A stretch of 64,000 bases of DNA, from positions 62,001-126,000 of the forward strand of contig NZ_CP162140.1 of NCBI RefSeq assembly GCF_040833985.1. The letters are read 5' to 3'. Below are positions 18,481 to 27,862 of the stretch, piece by piece (within the stretch, counting starts at the first letter, position 1; the number at the start of each line of letters is the position of its first letter). The translations under genes were made by a program, and so were the position numbers. The notes below the pieces were generated by a model. The model ran no database searches. It was given only the letters and a program-made list of their open reading frames with translations, and was not told the DNA's origin. This stretch comes from Leptospira sp. WS4.C2 (lineage in GTDB: Bacteria > Spirochaetota > Leptospiria > Leptospirales > Leptospiraceae).

Positions 18481-21400
18481 ATGAGTATTGCTTCCTTTTC
18501 CATCAAACGACCTATTTTTATATCCTCACTAGTCATCATTATGGTGATTACTGGTTTTATTTCCCTGAAACGAATTGGAGTCGATCTTTTTCCCGACATC
18601 AACATTCCCTTCGTTGTGGTTTCGACTGTGTATCCTGGTGCAGGACCAGAAGAGATTGAAACTTCGATTTCCAAACCATTGGAAGAAGAACTCAGTTCCA
18701 TCTCTGGTCTCAAACGAATCACATCTCGGAACCAAGAAGGAATCTCTATGGTGTTTGCCGAGTTCAACCTAACCACAGACATCAAATACGCGGAACAACA
18801 AGTTCGGGATAAAACAGCTCGAGTGAAACCGCTCTTTCCTGATTCTTCTAAAGAACCTTTGGTCCAGAGGTTTGATCCTTCTGACCAACCCATCATGCGG
18901 ATCTCACTCTTTGCTGATCTACCGGAGGGGGAACTCTATGATTTGGCAAAAGAGAAAATCAAAACCAAACTCGAACAAGTAAACAACGTAGGTGCTGTCA
19001 AAATCATTGGGGGATCTCGTAGAGAAATCCATATTGAGCTTGATCGAAACAAAATCAATGCCTTCCAAGTTCCCGCCATTTCCATTGGAAACCAAATCAA
19101 AAATTCAGGAGTCAATATTCCTGCCGGAAAAGTAGAAGGGGGAGATAAAGAAACTTCCTTTCGAACTGTTGCCAAATATGAATCTTTATCTCAAATTGAG
19201 AACACGGTTGTGTCTTTTGGTGGTGAATTTGGTCGAGGGGTTCTAGTAAAGGATTTGGGGCAAGTTAAGGACACCCTCCAAGACCGCCAAACGCTGGGTA
19301 TGTTGTATGCACCGATCAGTGCGGAAGAACATGACGAACCTTCCCTCATCGGAAAGTTATTATTCAAATACGAGGCTCCTAAAAAAGAAAGGATTCAAAA
19401 GAAAGCACTTTTCCTAGATGTATACAAACAATCAGGAGCCAACACAGTAGAAGTTGCCGATGGAATCCTTGGCAAAATTGATACCATCAATGCTCAAATC
19501 AAAGATCTCAAAGGGACACCGAAAGTAATTTTGATTCGAGATGGATCCAAATGGATTCGGGCAAACATCGAAGACGTGACCATAGCCATCATCCTTGGGA
19601 TTTTACTGGCTGTAATTGTAGTGTATCTCTTTCTTGGGAACATACGTTCCACACTCATCACCGGTATGGCACTCCCCAACTCTATGTTAGGTGCTTTTAT
19701 CATCATGTATGCCATGGGTTTTACCATGAATGTGATGACTCTCCTTGCGCTATCACTTGCGGTCGGACTGCTTGTGGATGATGCCATTGTGGTCCGGGAA
19801 AATATCTTCCGTAAACTAGAAGAAGGGGAATCTGTCATTGTAGCGGCAAGGAAAGGAACAGAAGAAGTAACTCTTGCTGTCATTGGAACTTCCTTAACGG
19901 TCATTGCTGTATTTCTTCCGATTGGATTTCTTTCCGGGATTGTAGGTCAGTTTTTTAAACAATTCGGTCTAACCGTAGTTTTTGCGATGATCATCTCCCT
20001 TTTTGATGGTCTGACCGTAGCACCCATGTTATCTGCTTATTTTGCAGGGAAAACAGACATCCATAAAAAGAAAAACATAGTCCTTCGTAACTTTGATAAG
20101 TTTCAAAATTTTTTGGACAGAATGTACGGAATCATCATGAAGTTTGCCCTAAAAAAACCATGGGCAGTCATTTTACTTACCTTCCTTACTTTGATTACTA
20201 GTATTTTTTCACTTGCATTTGTAAAAAAGACCTTTCTCCCGGCCAATGACCAAGGGGAATTTATGGTGAATGTGGAAATGGCTCCAGGAACTTCCTTACA
20301 AGGGACGTCTGAAACAGTGGAACAAATCCAGAATGAAATCATCAAAGCCATTCCTGAATTAGAACTTCTGGCAACGGTTGTTGGAAATAGCGATGGCGAA
20401 TCCAATATCGCCACCATCGGGGTTGCCCTCCTACCGGCAGAATATCGCAAACGAACCACAGGAGATGTGAAAGACCAAATCCGCGAATTCCTAAAGGCCT
20501 ACCCACAAGCAAGACCCAAAGTGAACGACTATTCCGCGATAGGTGGTGGGGTACAATACCCGTTCAACTTAAATCTAAAAGGGGAAAACTTAAAAGATTT
20601 AGAAACCTATTCCTTTAAAGTGATGGAAGAATTACGTAAAGTTCCAGATCTAACCGACGTGGATACAACCTATCGAACCGGAAAACCAGAATTCCAAGTG
20701 GTGCCAAACCGAGCCAAAATGCAGACAGTCGGTGTGGTTGCTGGTGTGATGGGCGCAGAACTTCGTTACCATATTGAAGGTGGGGAAGTGGCTAAGTATT
20801 TGGAAAACGGAATTGAATATGACGTTCGCCTAAGGTTAAAAGAAGACCAACGTAACTTACGTAAGTCCTTCTATGAAACTCGAGTTCCAAATATCCAAAA
20901 CCGACTGATTCCTCTCAGTGCCATTGCCGAAGGAAAAGAAAGTAGTTCTCCTGCTAGGATCATCCGAGAAGACAGATCTCGAGTGGTTCCTATCAACGCA
21001 AATCTTGCCCCCGGGGGAGCCATTGCTTCGGCGTCGGAATCAGCAGCAAAGATATTAAAAGAAAAACTCCCTCCACCTCCGGGAATCACTTATTCCTTTG
21101 TGGGCCAATCGGAAGACTTTAAGGAACTGTTACAAAACATCGTCCTTGCTTTTGGAATGGCACTTATTTTCATCTATCTTGTGTTAGCTTCTCTTTATGA
21201 GTCTTTTATCACACCGATCACCATTCTTTTTGCGATCCCGCCAGCCATTTCGGGAGCTTTCTTTGCTCTGGCTTTGACGGGTGAGATGCTGAATCTATTT
21301 AGTATGATTGGACTCATTCTCCTGATGGGACTTGTGGCCAAAAACTCCATCCTTCTTGTGGATCACGCCATCCTTGCCATGAAAGAACATGGAATGACTA

Positions 21401-21684
21401 GAGAGGAAGCTATCTTTGATGCGGGTTCCAAACGACTTCGTCCCATCCTTATGACATCTCTTGCGATGATTGCGGGAACTCTACCGATTGCTTTGGGAAT
21501 TGGAGAAGCATCGAAATCAAGAACAGCGATGGGGATTGCCATCATTGGGGGACTTGTCCTTTCGACTCTCATCACTCTCATTGTAGTGCCTGCCGTGTTT
21601 GGATACATTGATCGTTTGCGTGAAAAGATCGAAGGTGCCTTCCGCCCTGATTTTGAAATCCGACCAGAGGATTTAGAAGACTAA
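18481..21684 (+). CDS. RND efflux transporter, AcrB/HAE1 type
   Basis: A 1067-residue inner-membrane proton/drug antiporter subunit. It has the two-fold RND layout: one helix, a large periplasmic loop, six helices, and the same again. The proton-relay residues are present: the Asp pair in GLLVDDAIVVREN (about residues 433-434) and the Lys in GLVAKNSILLVDHA (about 955). Other family segments are the N-terminal FPDINIPFV...YPGAGPEEIE and the C-terminal KRLRPILMTS. No membrane-fusion protein or outer-membrane channel gene is adjacent, so it must recruit partners encoded elsewhere. Substrate cannot be predicted. Confidence 0.93.
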   Translation: MSIASFSIKRPIFISSLVIIMVITGFISLKRIGVDLFPDINIPFVVVSTVYPGAGPEEIETSISKPLEEELSSISGLKRITSRNQEGISMVFAEFNLTTDIKYAEQQVRDKTARVKPLFPDSSKEPLVQRFDPSDQPIMRISLFADLPEGELYDLAKEKIKTKLEQVNNVGAVKIIGGSRREIHIELDRNKINAFQVPAISIGNQIKNSGVNIPAGKVEGGDKETSFRTVAKYESLSQIENTVVSFGGEFGRGVLVKDLGQVKDTLQDRQTLGMLYAPISAEEHDEPSLIGKLLFKYEAPKKERIQKKALFLDVYKQSGANTVEVADGILGKIDTINAQIKDLKGTPKVILIRDGSKWIRANIEDVTIAIILGILLAVIVVYLFLGNIRSTLITGMALPNSMLGAFIIMYAMGFTMNVMTLLALSLAVGLLVDDAIVVRENIFRKLEEGESVIVAARKGTEEVTLAVIGTSLTVIAVFLPIGFLSGIVGQFFKQFGLTVVFAMIISLFDGLTVAPMLSAYFAGKTDIHKKKNIVLRNFDKFQNFLDRMYGIIMKFALKKPWAVILLTFLTLITSIFSLAFVKKTFLPANDQGEFMVNVEMAPGTSLQGTSETVEQIQNEIIKAIPELELLATVVGNSDGESNIATIGVALLPAEYRKRTTGDVKDQIREFLKAYPQARPKVNDYSAIGGGVQYPFNLNLKGENLKDLETYSFKVMEELRKVPDLTDVDTTYRTGKPEFQVVPNRAKMQTVGVVAGVMGAELRYHIEGGEVAKYLENGIEYDVRLRLKEDQRNLRKSFYETRVPNIQNRLIPLSAIAEGKESSSPARIIREDRSRVVPINANLAPGGAIASASESAAKILKEKLPPPPGITYSFVGQSEDFKELLQNIVLAFGMALIFIYLVLASLYESFITPITILFAIPPAISGAFFALALTGEMLNLFSMIGLILLMGLVAKNSILLVDHAILAMKEHGMTREEAIFDAGSKRLRPILMTSLAMIAGTLPIALGIGEASKSRTAMGIAIIGGLVLSTLITLIVVPAVFGYIDRLREKIEGAFRPDFEIRPEDLED

Positions 21685-21757
21685 CTAGAAAACTTACTGA
21701 TTCCCCGGCATAAATTTAAACTTGCCCAAACTTTGAATTCGGCGTTCCCTTGCTTAC

Positions 21758-22120
21758 ATGTCCAGCGAACGCCGAATCTACAAACGCATCTCCGAAAAAG
21801 TCCATCTCACATACCGAGTGATCCAATCGGGGGCCGGCTCGGCCCAGTTTTTACCCAAAGACAAAGGAGAGGGGGAATCCCAAGACATTTCTGAAGGTGG
21901 ACTATTGTTCCGAACCAAAGAACCCATGTCTCTTGGGACAAGGTTGGAATTAGAATTAAGATTCCCCGATGTAAAGTACGTTTTGTACCCAAAAGCAAAG
22001 GTTGTACGTTTGGAAGAATTTGGAGAGGGAGCTTTTTATGAAGTGGGTCTTGAATTTAACCAAATGTTCGACGATGATCAAAAACTTTTGTTAGAACATA
22101 TTAGCCGATTAGAAATCTAG
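21758..22120 (+). CDS. PilZ-domain protein (c-di-GMP binding)
   Basis: A 120-residue single-domain protein. The c-di-GMP motifs are both present: RRIYKR near the N-terminus (RxxxR) and DISEGG (D/NxSxxG) at about residues 45-50, followed by the beta-barrel. Such small PilZ proteins act as c-di-GMP readouts controlling motility, secretion or enzymes. It lies 73 bp after the RND gene and 49 bp before a histidine kinase gene, all on the same strand, but no direct connection can be shown. Confidence 0.88.
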   Translation: MSSERRIYKRISEKVHLTYRVIQSGAGSAQFLPKDKGEGESQDISEGGLLFRTKEPMSLGTRLELELRFPDVKYVLYPKAKVVRLEEFGEGAFYEVGLEFNQMFDDDQKLLLEHISRLEI

Positions 22121-22169
22121 AATTCAATGTTCGCCTATCTTAAACAATCGATTGGTGTTTAGGTAGAAC

Positions 22170-23417
22170 ATGTCTATTTTCCATCGGCTGTTTGTTTTTT
22201 TCCGAGGAAACCCTCTTGATCCTATTTCGCTTTTTGCCGTTTATTCAGAAATCCTAAGTAAACTATACTTCCTTGGATTTGCCTATTGTCTAGCCTACAT
22301 TCAGAGTGTGTATTTGGAATGGAACGCCCCAGACCAAACTAACTGTATCCTTTCTGCCATCGAACTGGTGCTGAGCATTCTACTTGTTTGTACTTCCTTT
22401 TTCTATCGGCGGATCTTCCGGATCGCACCGATCCTTGTTCGTTTGACTTTTTTTCTTTTGGTTCTCGTGGAAATGGAGACAGGATTTCATGATCCCAGCA
22501 TCCCTTATTTTGATCCAAGGAATTGGTTAACCATTACGGCACTCCTCGCGACATCTTCTTTTTTTTACCCCGGACTTGTGTGGCAGTACATTTCGGAATG
22601 GTCACTCGTTCTGATGGTTTATATTATCCGCGTCTACTTTGCCAACCAAACCGTCATTCCAGAAGAAACTTGGCGAGAGATGTCGACGATTTTTCCTTTG
22701 TTTCTGATCGCCTTTTTTTTAAACCATTGGTGGTTTCGCACTCGGTACATCGCAGCCTATCGAGGTATGTTACTCGAAGAAAAACGCAGAACATTTTTTC
22801 AAGATATCCATGACAGTTTGGGTTCCCAACTTACCGACTTGGTTCTACTCAGCCAAAGGATGGAAAAAACTCCCTCTGAGATTACAGATACCCAACTGCA
22901 AAAACTAAAACAACTTTCTGAGTCTGCACTTCAGTCCTTACGTACACAAGTCCAAGAAGAAGACCAGAGGGAATTATTCCAAGAGTCGCTGTTAGATGGA
23001 TTAAAACTATCAATCAAAAAAAGATACAAACTTGCCGGCCGCAATATAGAGTTGGAATGGAATTCCATTGGGGAAGAAACCATTATCAAAATTCGAGATC
23101 CAGAAGTGGCACATCATATCCTTCAAATCTTTAAAGAAGTAACTACCAATGATTTACGTCATGGGGCAGGAACTTCCAGTTGGTCGATAGAGCGAAAGAA
23201 TGAACATTTACAATTCCGGTTTGCGACGGAATCTCTGAATCTATCGGTTAAGGAAGAAAGTTCTCTAGTCCGACACAAAGAACTTTTGGTTGATCCCGGT
23301 ATCGGCGAACGAGGATTACATCATAGAATTAAATCTTTAAACGGGAAAATTAACATTACCGAATCCCCATCATACCAAATCAATATGAAACTTCCCATTG
23401 GGCTCTTCGATTTATGA
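22170..23417 (+). CDS. Membrane sensor histidine kinase, NarL-partner type
   Basis: A 415-residue kinase. The first about 190 residues hold around six hydrophobic helices with no large extracellular sensor, suggesting a membrane-embedded sensor. The phosphoacceptor is His214 in DIHDSLGSQLTDL (HisKA_3-like). The ATPase domain follows with a divergent N-box (FKEVTTNDLRHG) and GIGERGLHHR as the G2 box. It is paired with the LuxR-type response regulator that overlaps its stop by 4 bp, so the two certainly form one two-component system. The signal is unknown. An imperfect hairpin surrounds its start region (22127-22171). Confidence 0.9.
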   Translation: MSIFHRLFVFFRGNPLDPISLFAVYSEILSKLYFLGFAYCLAYIQSVYLEWNAPDQTNCILSAIELVLSILLVCTSFFYRRIFRIAPILVRLTFFLLVLVEMETGFHDPSIPYFDPRNWLTITALLATSSFFYPGLVWQYISEWSLVLMVYIIRVYFANQTVIPEETWREMSTIFPLFLIAFFLNHWWFRTRYIAAYRGMLLEEKRRTFFQDIHDSLGSQLTDLVLLSQRMEKTPSEITDTQLQKLKQLSESALQSLRTQVQEEDQRELFQESLLDGLKLSIKKRYKLAGRNIELEWNSIGEETIIKIRDPEVAHHILQIFKEVTTNDLRHGAGTSSWSIERKNEHLQFRFATESLNLSVKEESSLVRHKELLVDPGIGERGLHHRIKSLNGKINITESPSYQINMKLPIGLFDL

Positions 23418-24055
23418 ATTCAATTTCTATCGGAATCATTGAAGATAATTTGGATTTTTTATTATCTCTTTGCGGAGTTTTAGAAGAAAACCCTAGTTTA
23501 CAATTAAGAACATGGAATTCCGCAGAAGCGTTTTGGGCTGAGGAGGAGGCCAAAGAACTGGACCTTCTTATTTTGGATATTGGATTGCCTGGTATGAGTG
23601 GGATTGATGTACTCAAAACCTACCATACGATTGAATCTAGAAAGAGCCTCGTGATTTCTTCCCTTCAAACAGATGATACAATTTTTTCTGCCCTACGGAA
23701 TGGAGCTTCTGGATATATTTGGAAGTCAGAACTAGATTCATTACATGATACCATCCAAACATTACTGGATGGGGGCAGTGTGATTTCTCCTTCGATAGCC
23801 GCAAAAGTATTGTTATCTTTTCGCAAACCCCAAATGACTACGGATGTATCGGGTATTGGGGTAGAGGTGCTAACTCCGAGAGAAAGACAAATTTTGGAAC
23901 TCATTGTAGAAGGGGATAATCCCCACCAAATTGCCTCTTTATTTGGAACTACCGTAGGCACAGTCCGCCAGCAAATTAAGGCGATTTATAAAAAGCTCCA
24001 GGTCAATACGAGAGTGCAAATGTTGAAAAAAGCCCGTCAATTCGGAATCTTTTGA
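23414..24055 (+). CDS. LuxR/NarL-family response regulator
   Basis: A 213-residue DNA-binding regulator. The receiver domain (residues 1-120) has the acidic pair ED at 10-11, the phosphoacceptor Asp55 (LILDIGLPG) and the conserved Lys of the WKSE segment near 105. The C-terminal LuxR helix-turn-helix starts with LTPRERQILELI and ends with the TVGTVRQQIKAIYKKL recognition region. It overlaps the kinase gene by 4 bp and is its cognate regulator. Its targets are unknown; the unusual repeated boxes in the 461-bp gap just downstream are candidates, although their symmetry looks more TetR-like. Confidence 0.92.
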   Translation: MNSISIGIIEDNLDFLLSLCGVLEENPSLQLRTWNSAEAFWAEEEAKELDLLILDIGLPGMSGIDVLKTYHTIESRKSLVISSLQTDDTIFSALRNGASGYIWKSELDSLHDTIQTLLDGGSVISPSIAAKVLLSFRKPQMTTDVSGIGVEVLTPRERQILELIVEGDNPHQIASLFGTTVGTVRQQIKAIYKKLQVNTRVQMLKKARQFGIF

Positions 24056-24075
24056 AAGAGATACAAATCTCCATT

Positions 24076-24101
24076 TTATACCATCTGGTAAATAGACAAA
24101 A
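24076..24101. repeat. Operator-like direct repeat, copy 1
   Basis: This copy contains the palindrome TACCATCTGGTA (24079-24090) followed by AATAGACAA. The second copy at 24349-24374 differs at only two positions over about 26 bp. The symmetrical core with an A+T-rich flank looks like a binding site for a TetR-type repressor, but no such regulator is encoded in the window. Confidence 0.6.
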
Positions 24102-24348
24102 GGTTGAGAATCGGATACCATAATAGGATCAACTTACTGAAATACAAACAAACTGGATTAGAGTATGTGGAATGGTTCTCAGCTCTTTTGATAAAACTAA
24201 GGTTAGTTTTGTGGTTTGGTGTGTACTGCGCCCTTGTTTTTTTTATGAATCGGGTTTTGTAGATCTAACTAGGAATGGCAAAATAGGGAATACAAAGAAC
24301 CAGAAGAGAGCTTCTTTTTGTTCCGTCTTTCTGAGATAACCCTCTTTT

Positions 24349-24374
24349 TTATACCATTTGGTAGATAGACAATT
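24349..24374. repeat. Operator-like direct repeat, copy 2
   Basis: This copy contains TACCATTTGGTA (24352-24363) followed by GATAGACAA. It lies 273 bp after copy 1 in the same orientation and about 105 bp before the lone plus-strand terminator. Confidence 0.6.
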
Positions 24375-24478
24375 TTCTTACATTCTGTTACGATAACGAC
24401 GGAATGCCAATCTTACTACTTTTTGATTGGACCTCAAGCGTATGATTTCCATTAGACATTCTATTGCTCAAGGCAGAT

Positions 24479-24514
24479 GCCGTTATGCGTAAAAATGCAA
24501 ACGGCTTTTTTTTT
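24479..24514 (+). terminator. Orphan rho-independent terminator, plus strand
   Basis: GCCGTT (24479-24484) pairs with AACGGC (24500-24505). An inner TGC/GCA extension with a one-base bulge lengthens the stem, and nine T residues follow. It lies 420 bp past the nearest plus-strand gene; on the minus strand the tail is not T-rich, so it does not serve meaB. Confidence 0.8.
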
Positions 24515-24516
24515 AA

Positions 24517-25629
24517 TCAATCCATCAAATATTTGATTTCTTTTAAGAGAGTGGACTGGCCGGACATTAGTTTTTTTTCAGAGGCTTTGATGGATTCTTT
24601 TTTGCCAGGCCTAGCAAAGAACTGTTCGAGAACTACTTCTTTGAGGGTTTCTTCAAACCACATCCGTGTTTGGTCTTCTCTGTTTTTCGCATAATAACCA
24701 TTTGTTTTTGTTGTGGAAACATAATCCAAAATCAGTTTCCAAATTTCATCAATTCCCTTCCCGGCAATGCTACTACAAGTGGTGGCTCTTGGTGTCCATT
24801 TGGATTCGGGAGCAGGAAAAAGATGGAGGGCAGATTCGTATTCCACCCGAGCACGCATCGCATAAGGTTCGTTTGTCCCATCAGCTTTATTGATGGCAAT
24901 GAGGTCTGCCATCTCCATAATCCCTCGTTTGATCCCTTGGAGTTCGTCCCCAGCACCTGCAAGCATGAGTAACAAGAAAAAATCCACCATGGAGTGGACT
25001 TGTGTTTCCGATTGTCCGACACCGACTGTTTCAATGATGATGGTATCAAACCCTGCCGCCTCGCAGAGATACATGGATTCCCTGGTTTTTCTGGCAACCC
25101 CTCCCAGAGAACCACTGCTAGGCGAAGGGCGAATGAAGGCGTTGGCAGATTTAGAAAGAATCTCCATCCTTGTTTTGTCTCCCAAAATAGAGCCTTTGGT
25201 TCTTTGGCTACTCGGATCAATCGCAAGTACTGCGAGTTTGTGATTTTGTTCGAGGAGATAACTTCCAAAACTTTCAATGAAGGTTGATTTTCCAACACCA
25301 GGAACTCCAGTAATTCCAATCCGAATGGAATTACCAACCTTAGGCATCACAAGTTCTAAGATAGCTTGGGCTTTGTCGTTATGGGATTCCAAGTTGCTTT
25401 CTACGAGAGTAATGGCTTTGGCAAGATGGGTTCGGTTTCCCGCTAGAACTCCTTCGGCTAATTCTTTTGCTGTGGTTTCTTTACGACTGAGAGTTTTTCT
25501 TTGGTCACGAATGTAGGGAGAAATGGCAGGGGCATCGGCGACACCGGGGTTTACCGAAAGAGCCGACTTTGGAATTGGATCCGGTTCTTTCGTTTTCTTT
25601 TTGCCCATGTCCTCGTTTGGTGTTTCCAT
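24517..25629 (-). CDS. meaB: Methylmalonyl-CoA mutase-associated GTPase MeaB
   Basis: G3E-family P-loop GTPase that loads and protects the adenosylcobalamin cofactor of methylmalonyl-CoA mutase (relatives MMAA, ArgK). The 370 residues include Walker A GVPGVGKST at about 109-117, a DPSS switch, and NKADG for guanine recognition. The N-terminal 50 residues are polar and charged, longer than in some relatives. It follows mutB on the same strand with a 93-bp gap that contains a terminator-like hairpin, so its expression is probably reduced or partly uncoupled relative to the mutase genes. Confidence 0.93.
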   Translation of the reverse strand: METPNEDMGKKKTKEPDPIPKSALSVNPGVADAPAISPYIRDQRKTLSRKETTAKELAEGVLAGNRTHLAKAITLVESNLESHNDKAQAILELVMPKVGNSIRIGITGVPGVGKSTFIESFGSYLLEQNHKLAVLAIDPSSQRTKGSILGDKTRMEILSKSANAFIRPSPSSGSLGGVARKTRESMYLCEAAGFDTIIIETVGVGQSETQVHSMVDFFLLLMLAGAGDELQGIKRGIMEMADLIAINKADGTNEPYAMRARVEYESALHLFPAPESKWTPRATTCSSIAGKGIDEIWKLILDYVSTTKTNGYYAKNREDQTRMWFEETLKEVVLEQFFARPGKKESIKASEKKLMSGQSTLLKEIKYLMD

Positions 25630-25650
25630 AATGGTTTTTATCTGCCTGCG

Positions 25651-25695
25651 GAAATTTAAAAAACACCGACTGCCCGTATAGACAAATCGGTGTTT
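25651..25695 (-). terminator. Terminator-like hairpin between mutB and meaB
   Basis: A perfect 9-bp stem (25661-25669 with 25687-25695) with a 17-base loop. Read on the minus strand it is followed by a T-rich tail (25660 down to 25651, TTTAAATTTC). It lies 28 bp after the mutB stop and before meaB. Confidence 0.65.
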
Positions 25696-25722
25696 GGTGG
25701 ATAGAGATCCTCTCTTTGAATC

Positions 25723-27861
25723 TTAAGCCGCTCTTCTTTCGCCGAGAAGGAGATTCAGAATTTGTTTGGCTGCTTCTGAAATCACAGTTCCCGGTCCAAA
25801 AATCGCTGTGGCTCCAGATTTATAGAGGAAGTCATAGTCTTGGGCTGGGATCACTCCGCCGACGACCACAAGCACATCCTCGGCCCCGAGTTTCTTTAAT
25901 TCCTCAATCACTTGGGGAACCAAAGTTTTGTGGCCTGCAGCTAGGGAAGAGACTCCTAAAATATGGCAATCGTTTTCGACGACTTGTTTGGCGACCTCTG
26001 CGGGAGTTTGGAAAAGAGGCCCGATATCAACGTCAAAGCCCATATCAGCAAAACTAGTAGAGATCACTTTGGCACCACGGTCATGTCCGTCTTGGCCCAT
26101 CTTGGCTACCATGATCCGCGGACGACGTCCTTCTAGTTTGGCAAATTCATCGGCAAGATCTCTTGCTTCCAGATACCCTTTGTCTTCGGAAATTTCGGAG
26201 GAATACACTCCTGAGATGGAACGAATCACTGCTTTGTACCTCCCAAATACTTTTTCCATGGCATAAGAAATTTCACCAAGAGAGGCACGTTTGCGCGCTG
26301 CATCCACTGCTAGTTCCAAAAGATTTCCATCCCCGGTTTCAGCACATTTGGTAATGGCATTTAACGCGGCTTCTACGGCGGTATTATCGCGATCTTTTTT
26401 CATTTGTTCCAAACGTTTGATTTGGGCAATTCTTACGGCAGTATTATCAATGTCTAAAATATCAATGGGAGCTTCTTTTTCCAAACGGAAACGGTTCACT
26501 CCCACAATCACATCTTTTCCAGAGTCGATCCGGGCTTGTTTTCTTGCGGATGCTTCTTCGATACGCATCTTAGGAATCCCCGTCTCAATGGCTTCTGCCA
26601 TACCACCTAACTTTTGTACTTCGAGGATTAGGTTCCAAGCCTTGTGAACTAGGTCGTTTGTGAGTTTTTCTACATAAAAGGAACCACCCCAAGGATCAAT
26701 CACTCGGTTGATATTGGTTTCTTCTTGCAGATAAATTTGTGTATTTCTTGCAATCCTTGCCGAGAAGTCGGTTGGAAGCGCAATCGCTTCATCCAGTGCA
26801 TTTGTATGTAAGGACTGAGTGTGACCTAGGGCTGCGGCCATAGCTTCAATACAAGTCCTTCCTACGTTGTTGAATGGATCTTGTTCGGTGAGGGACCAAC
26901 CTGAAGTTTGGCAGTGGGTTCGTAGCGCCAAAGATTTGTTAGACTTTGGTTGGAATTGGTTCACTATTTTTGCCCAAAGGAGACGGCCCGCACGCATTTT
27001 GGCAATCTCCATAAAATGGTTCATCCCAATCGCCCAGAAGAAGGAAAGTCTTGGAGCAAATTCATCTACAGTAAGTCCAGAAGCAATCCCCGTTTTGATG
27101 TATTCCCAACCATCAGCAAGGGTATAGGCAAGCTCTAAGTCGGCGGTCGCACCCGCTTCTTGCATATGATACCCAGAGATGGAAATCGAGTTAAACTTGG
27201 GCATATATTTAGAAGTATAACCAAAGATATCTGCGATGATTTTCATGGAATGTTTGGGTGGGTAAATGTAAGTATTACGCACCATAAACTCTTTCAAAAT
27301 ATCATTTTGGATGGTGCCGGAAAGTTTGTCTTTGGAGACACCTTGTTCTTCTGCGGCAACAATATAAAAGGCAAGAACAGGAATGACGGCCCCATTCATA
27401 GTCATGGAAACTGACATTTGGTCGAGTGGGATTTGGTCAAAAAGGATCTTCATATCCAAAACCGAATCGATCGCCACACCGGCCTTTCCCACGTCTCCTA
27501 CCACTCGTTCGTGGTCTGAGTCGTACCCGCGGTGGGTGGCAAGGTCAAAGGCAACAGAAAGTCCCTTTTGTCCAGCAGCTAAGTTTCTACGATAAAAGGC
27601 ATTGGATTCTTCTGCAGTGGAAAATCCTGCATACTGACGGACCGTCCAGGGTTTGTTGACATACATAGTGGAATAGGGCCCACGTAAGTAAGGGGGAATC
27701 CCTGCCGCATAGTTTAGGTGTTCCATTCCTTCCAAATCAGCCTTCGCATAACGAGACTGAATGGAGATTCCTTCTGCCGTTTGCCAAAGGGAAATGGCCT
27801 TGGGGTCAGGTTTCTCTGAACCGAAAGAAAGAGGGAGTTTTGCAAAATTAGGTTTGTTCAT
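25723..27861 (-). CDS. mutB: Methylmalonyl-CoA mutase large (catalytic) subunit
   Basis: Adenosylcobalamin-dependent isomerisation of succinyl-CoA and methylmalonyl-CoA, linking propionate, odd-chain and branched-chain breakdown to the citric-acid cycle. The 712 residues give an N-terminal substrate-binding barrel ([24 protein letters not shown]) and a C-terminal cobalamin domain with the lower-ligand motif DGHDRG at about residue 590. This is the catalytic chain, because the small subunit lacks that motif. It starts 1 bp after the mutA stop, so the two form a heterodimer from one transcript. In Leptospira-like bacteria that use fatty acids as carbon source this pathway is expected to matter. 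Confidence 0.96.
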   Translation of the reverse strand: MNKPNFAKLPLSFGSEKPDPKAISLWQTAEGISIQSRYAKADLEGMEHLNYAAGIPPYLRGPYSTMYVNKPWTVRQYAGFSTAEESNAFYRRNLAAGQKGLSVAFDLATHRGYDSDHERVVGDVGKAGVAIDSVLDMKILFDQIPLDQMSVSMTMNGAVIPVLAFYIVAAEEQGVSKDKLSGTIQNDILKEFMVRNTYIYPPKHSMKIIADIFGYTSKYMPKFNSISISGYHMQEAGATADLELAYTLADGWEYIKTGIASGLTVDEFAPRLSFFWAIGMNHFMEIAKMRAGRLLWAKIVNQFQPKSNKSLALRTHCQTSGWSLTEQDPFNNVGRTCIEAMAAALGHTQSLHTNALDEAIALPTDFSARIARNTQIYLQEETNINRVIDPWGGSFYVEKLTNDLVHKAWNLILEVQKLGGMAEAIETGIPKMRIEEASARKQARIDSGKDVIVGVNRFRLEKEAPIDILDIDNTAVRIAQIKRLEQMKKDRDNTAVEAALNAITKCAETGDGNLLELAVDAARKRASLGEISYAMEKVFGRYKAVIRSISGVYSSEISEDKGYLEARDLADEFAKLEGRRPRIMVAKMGQDGHDRGAKVISTSFADMGFDVDIGPLFQTPAEVAKQVVENDCHILGVSSLAAGHKTLVPQVIEELKKLGAEDVLVVVGGVIPAQDYDFLYKSGATAIFGPGTVISEAAKQILNLLLGERRAA

Positions 27862-27862
27862 T

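Larger units (their letters stand above)
24056..24516. other. Non-coding region between the response regulator and meaB
   Basis: A 461-bp stretch between convergent genes with no credible coding frame. It holds two near-identical 26-bp boxes with a palindromic core and, at its far end, a plus-strand rho-independent terminator 420 bp beyond the regulator's stop. The layout is compatible with a small RNA, a long regulated 3' UTR, or the remains of a deleted regulated gene. A stretch at 24426-24470 between the second box and the terminator shows no clear promoter to my eye. Confidence 0.55.
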
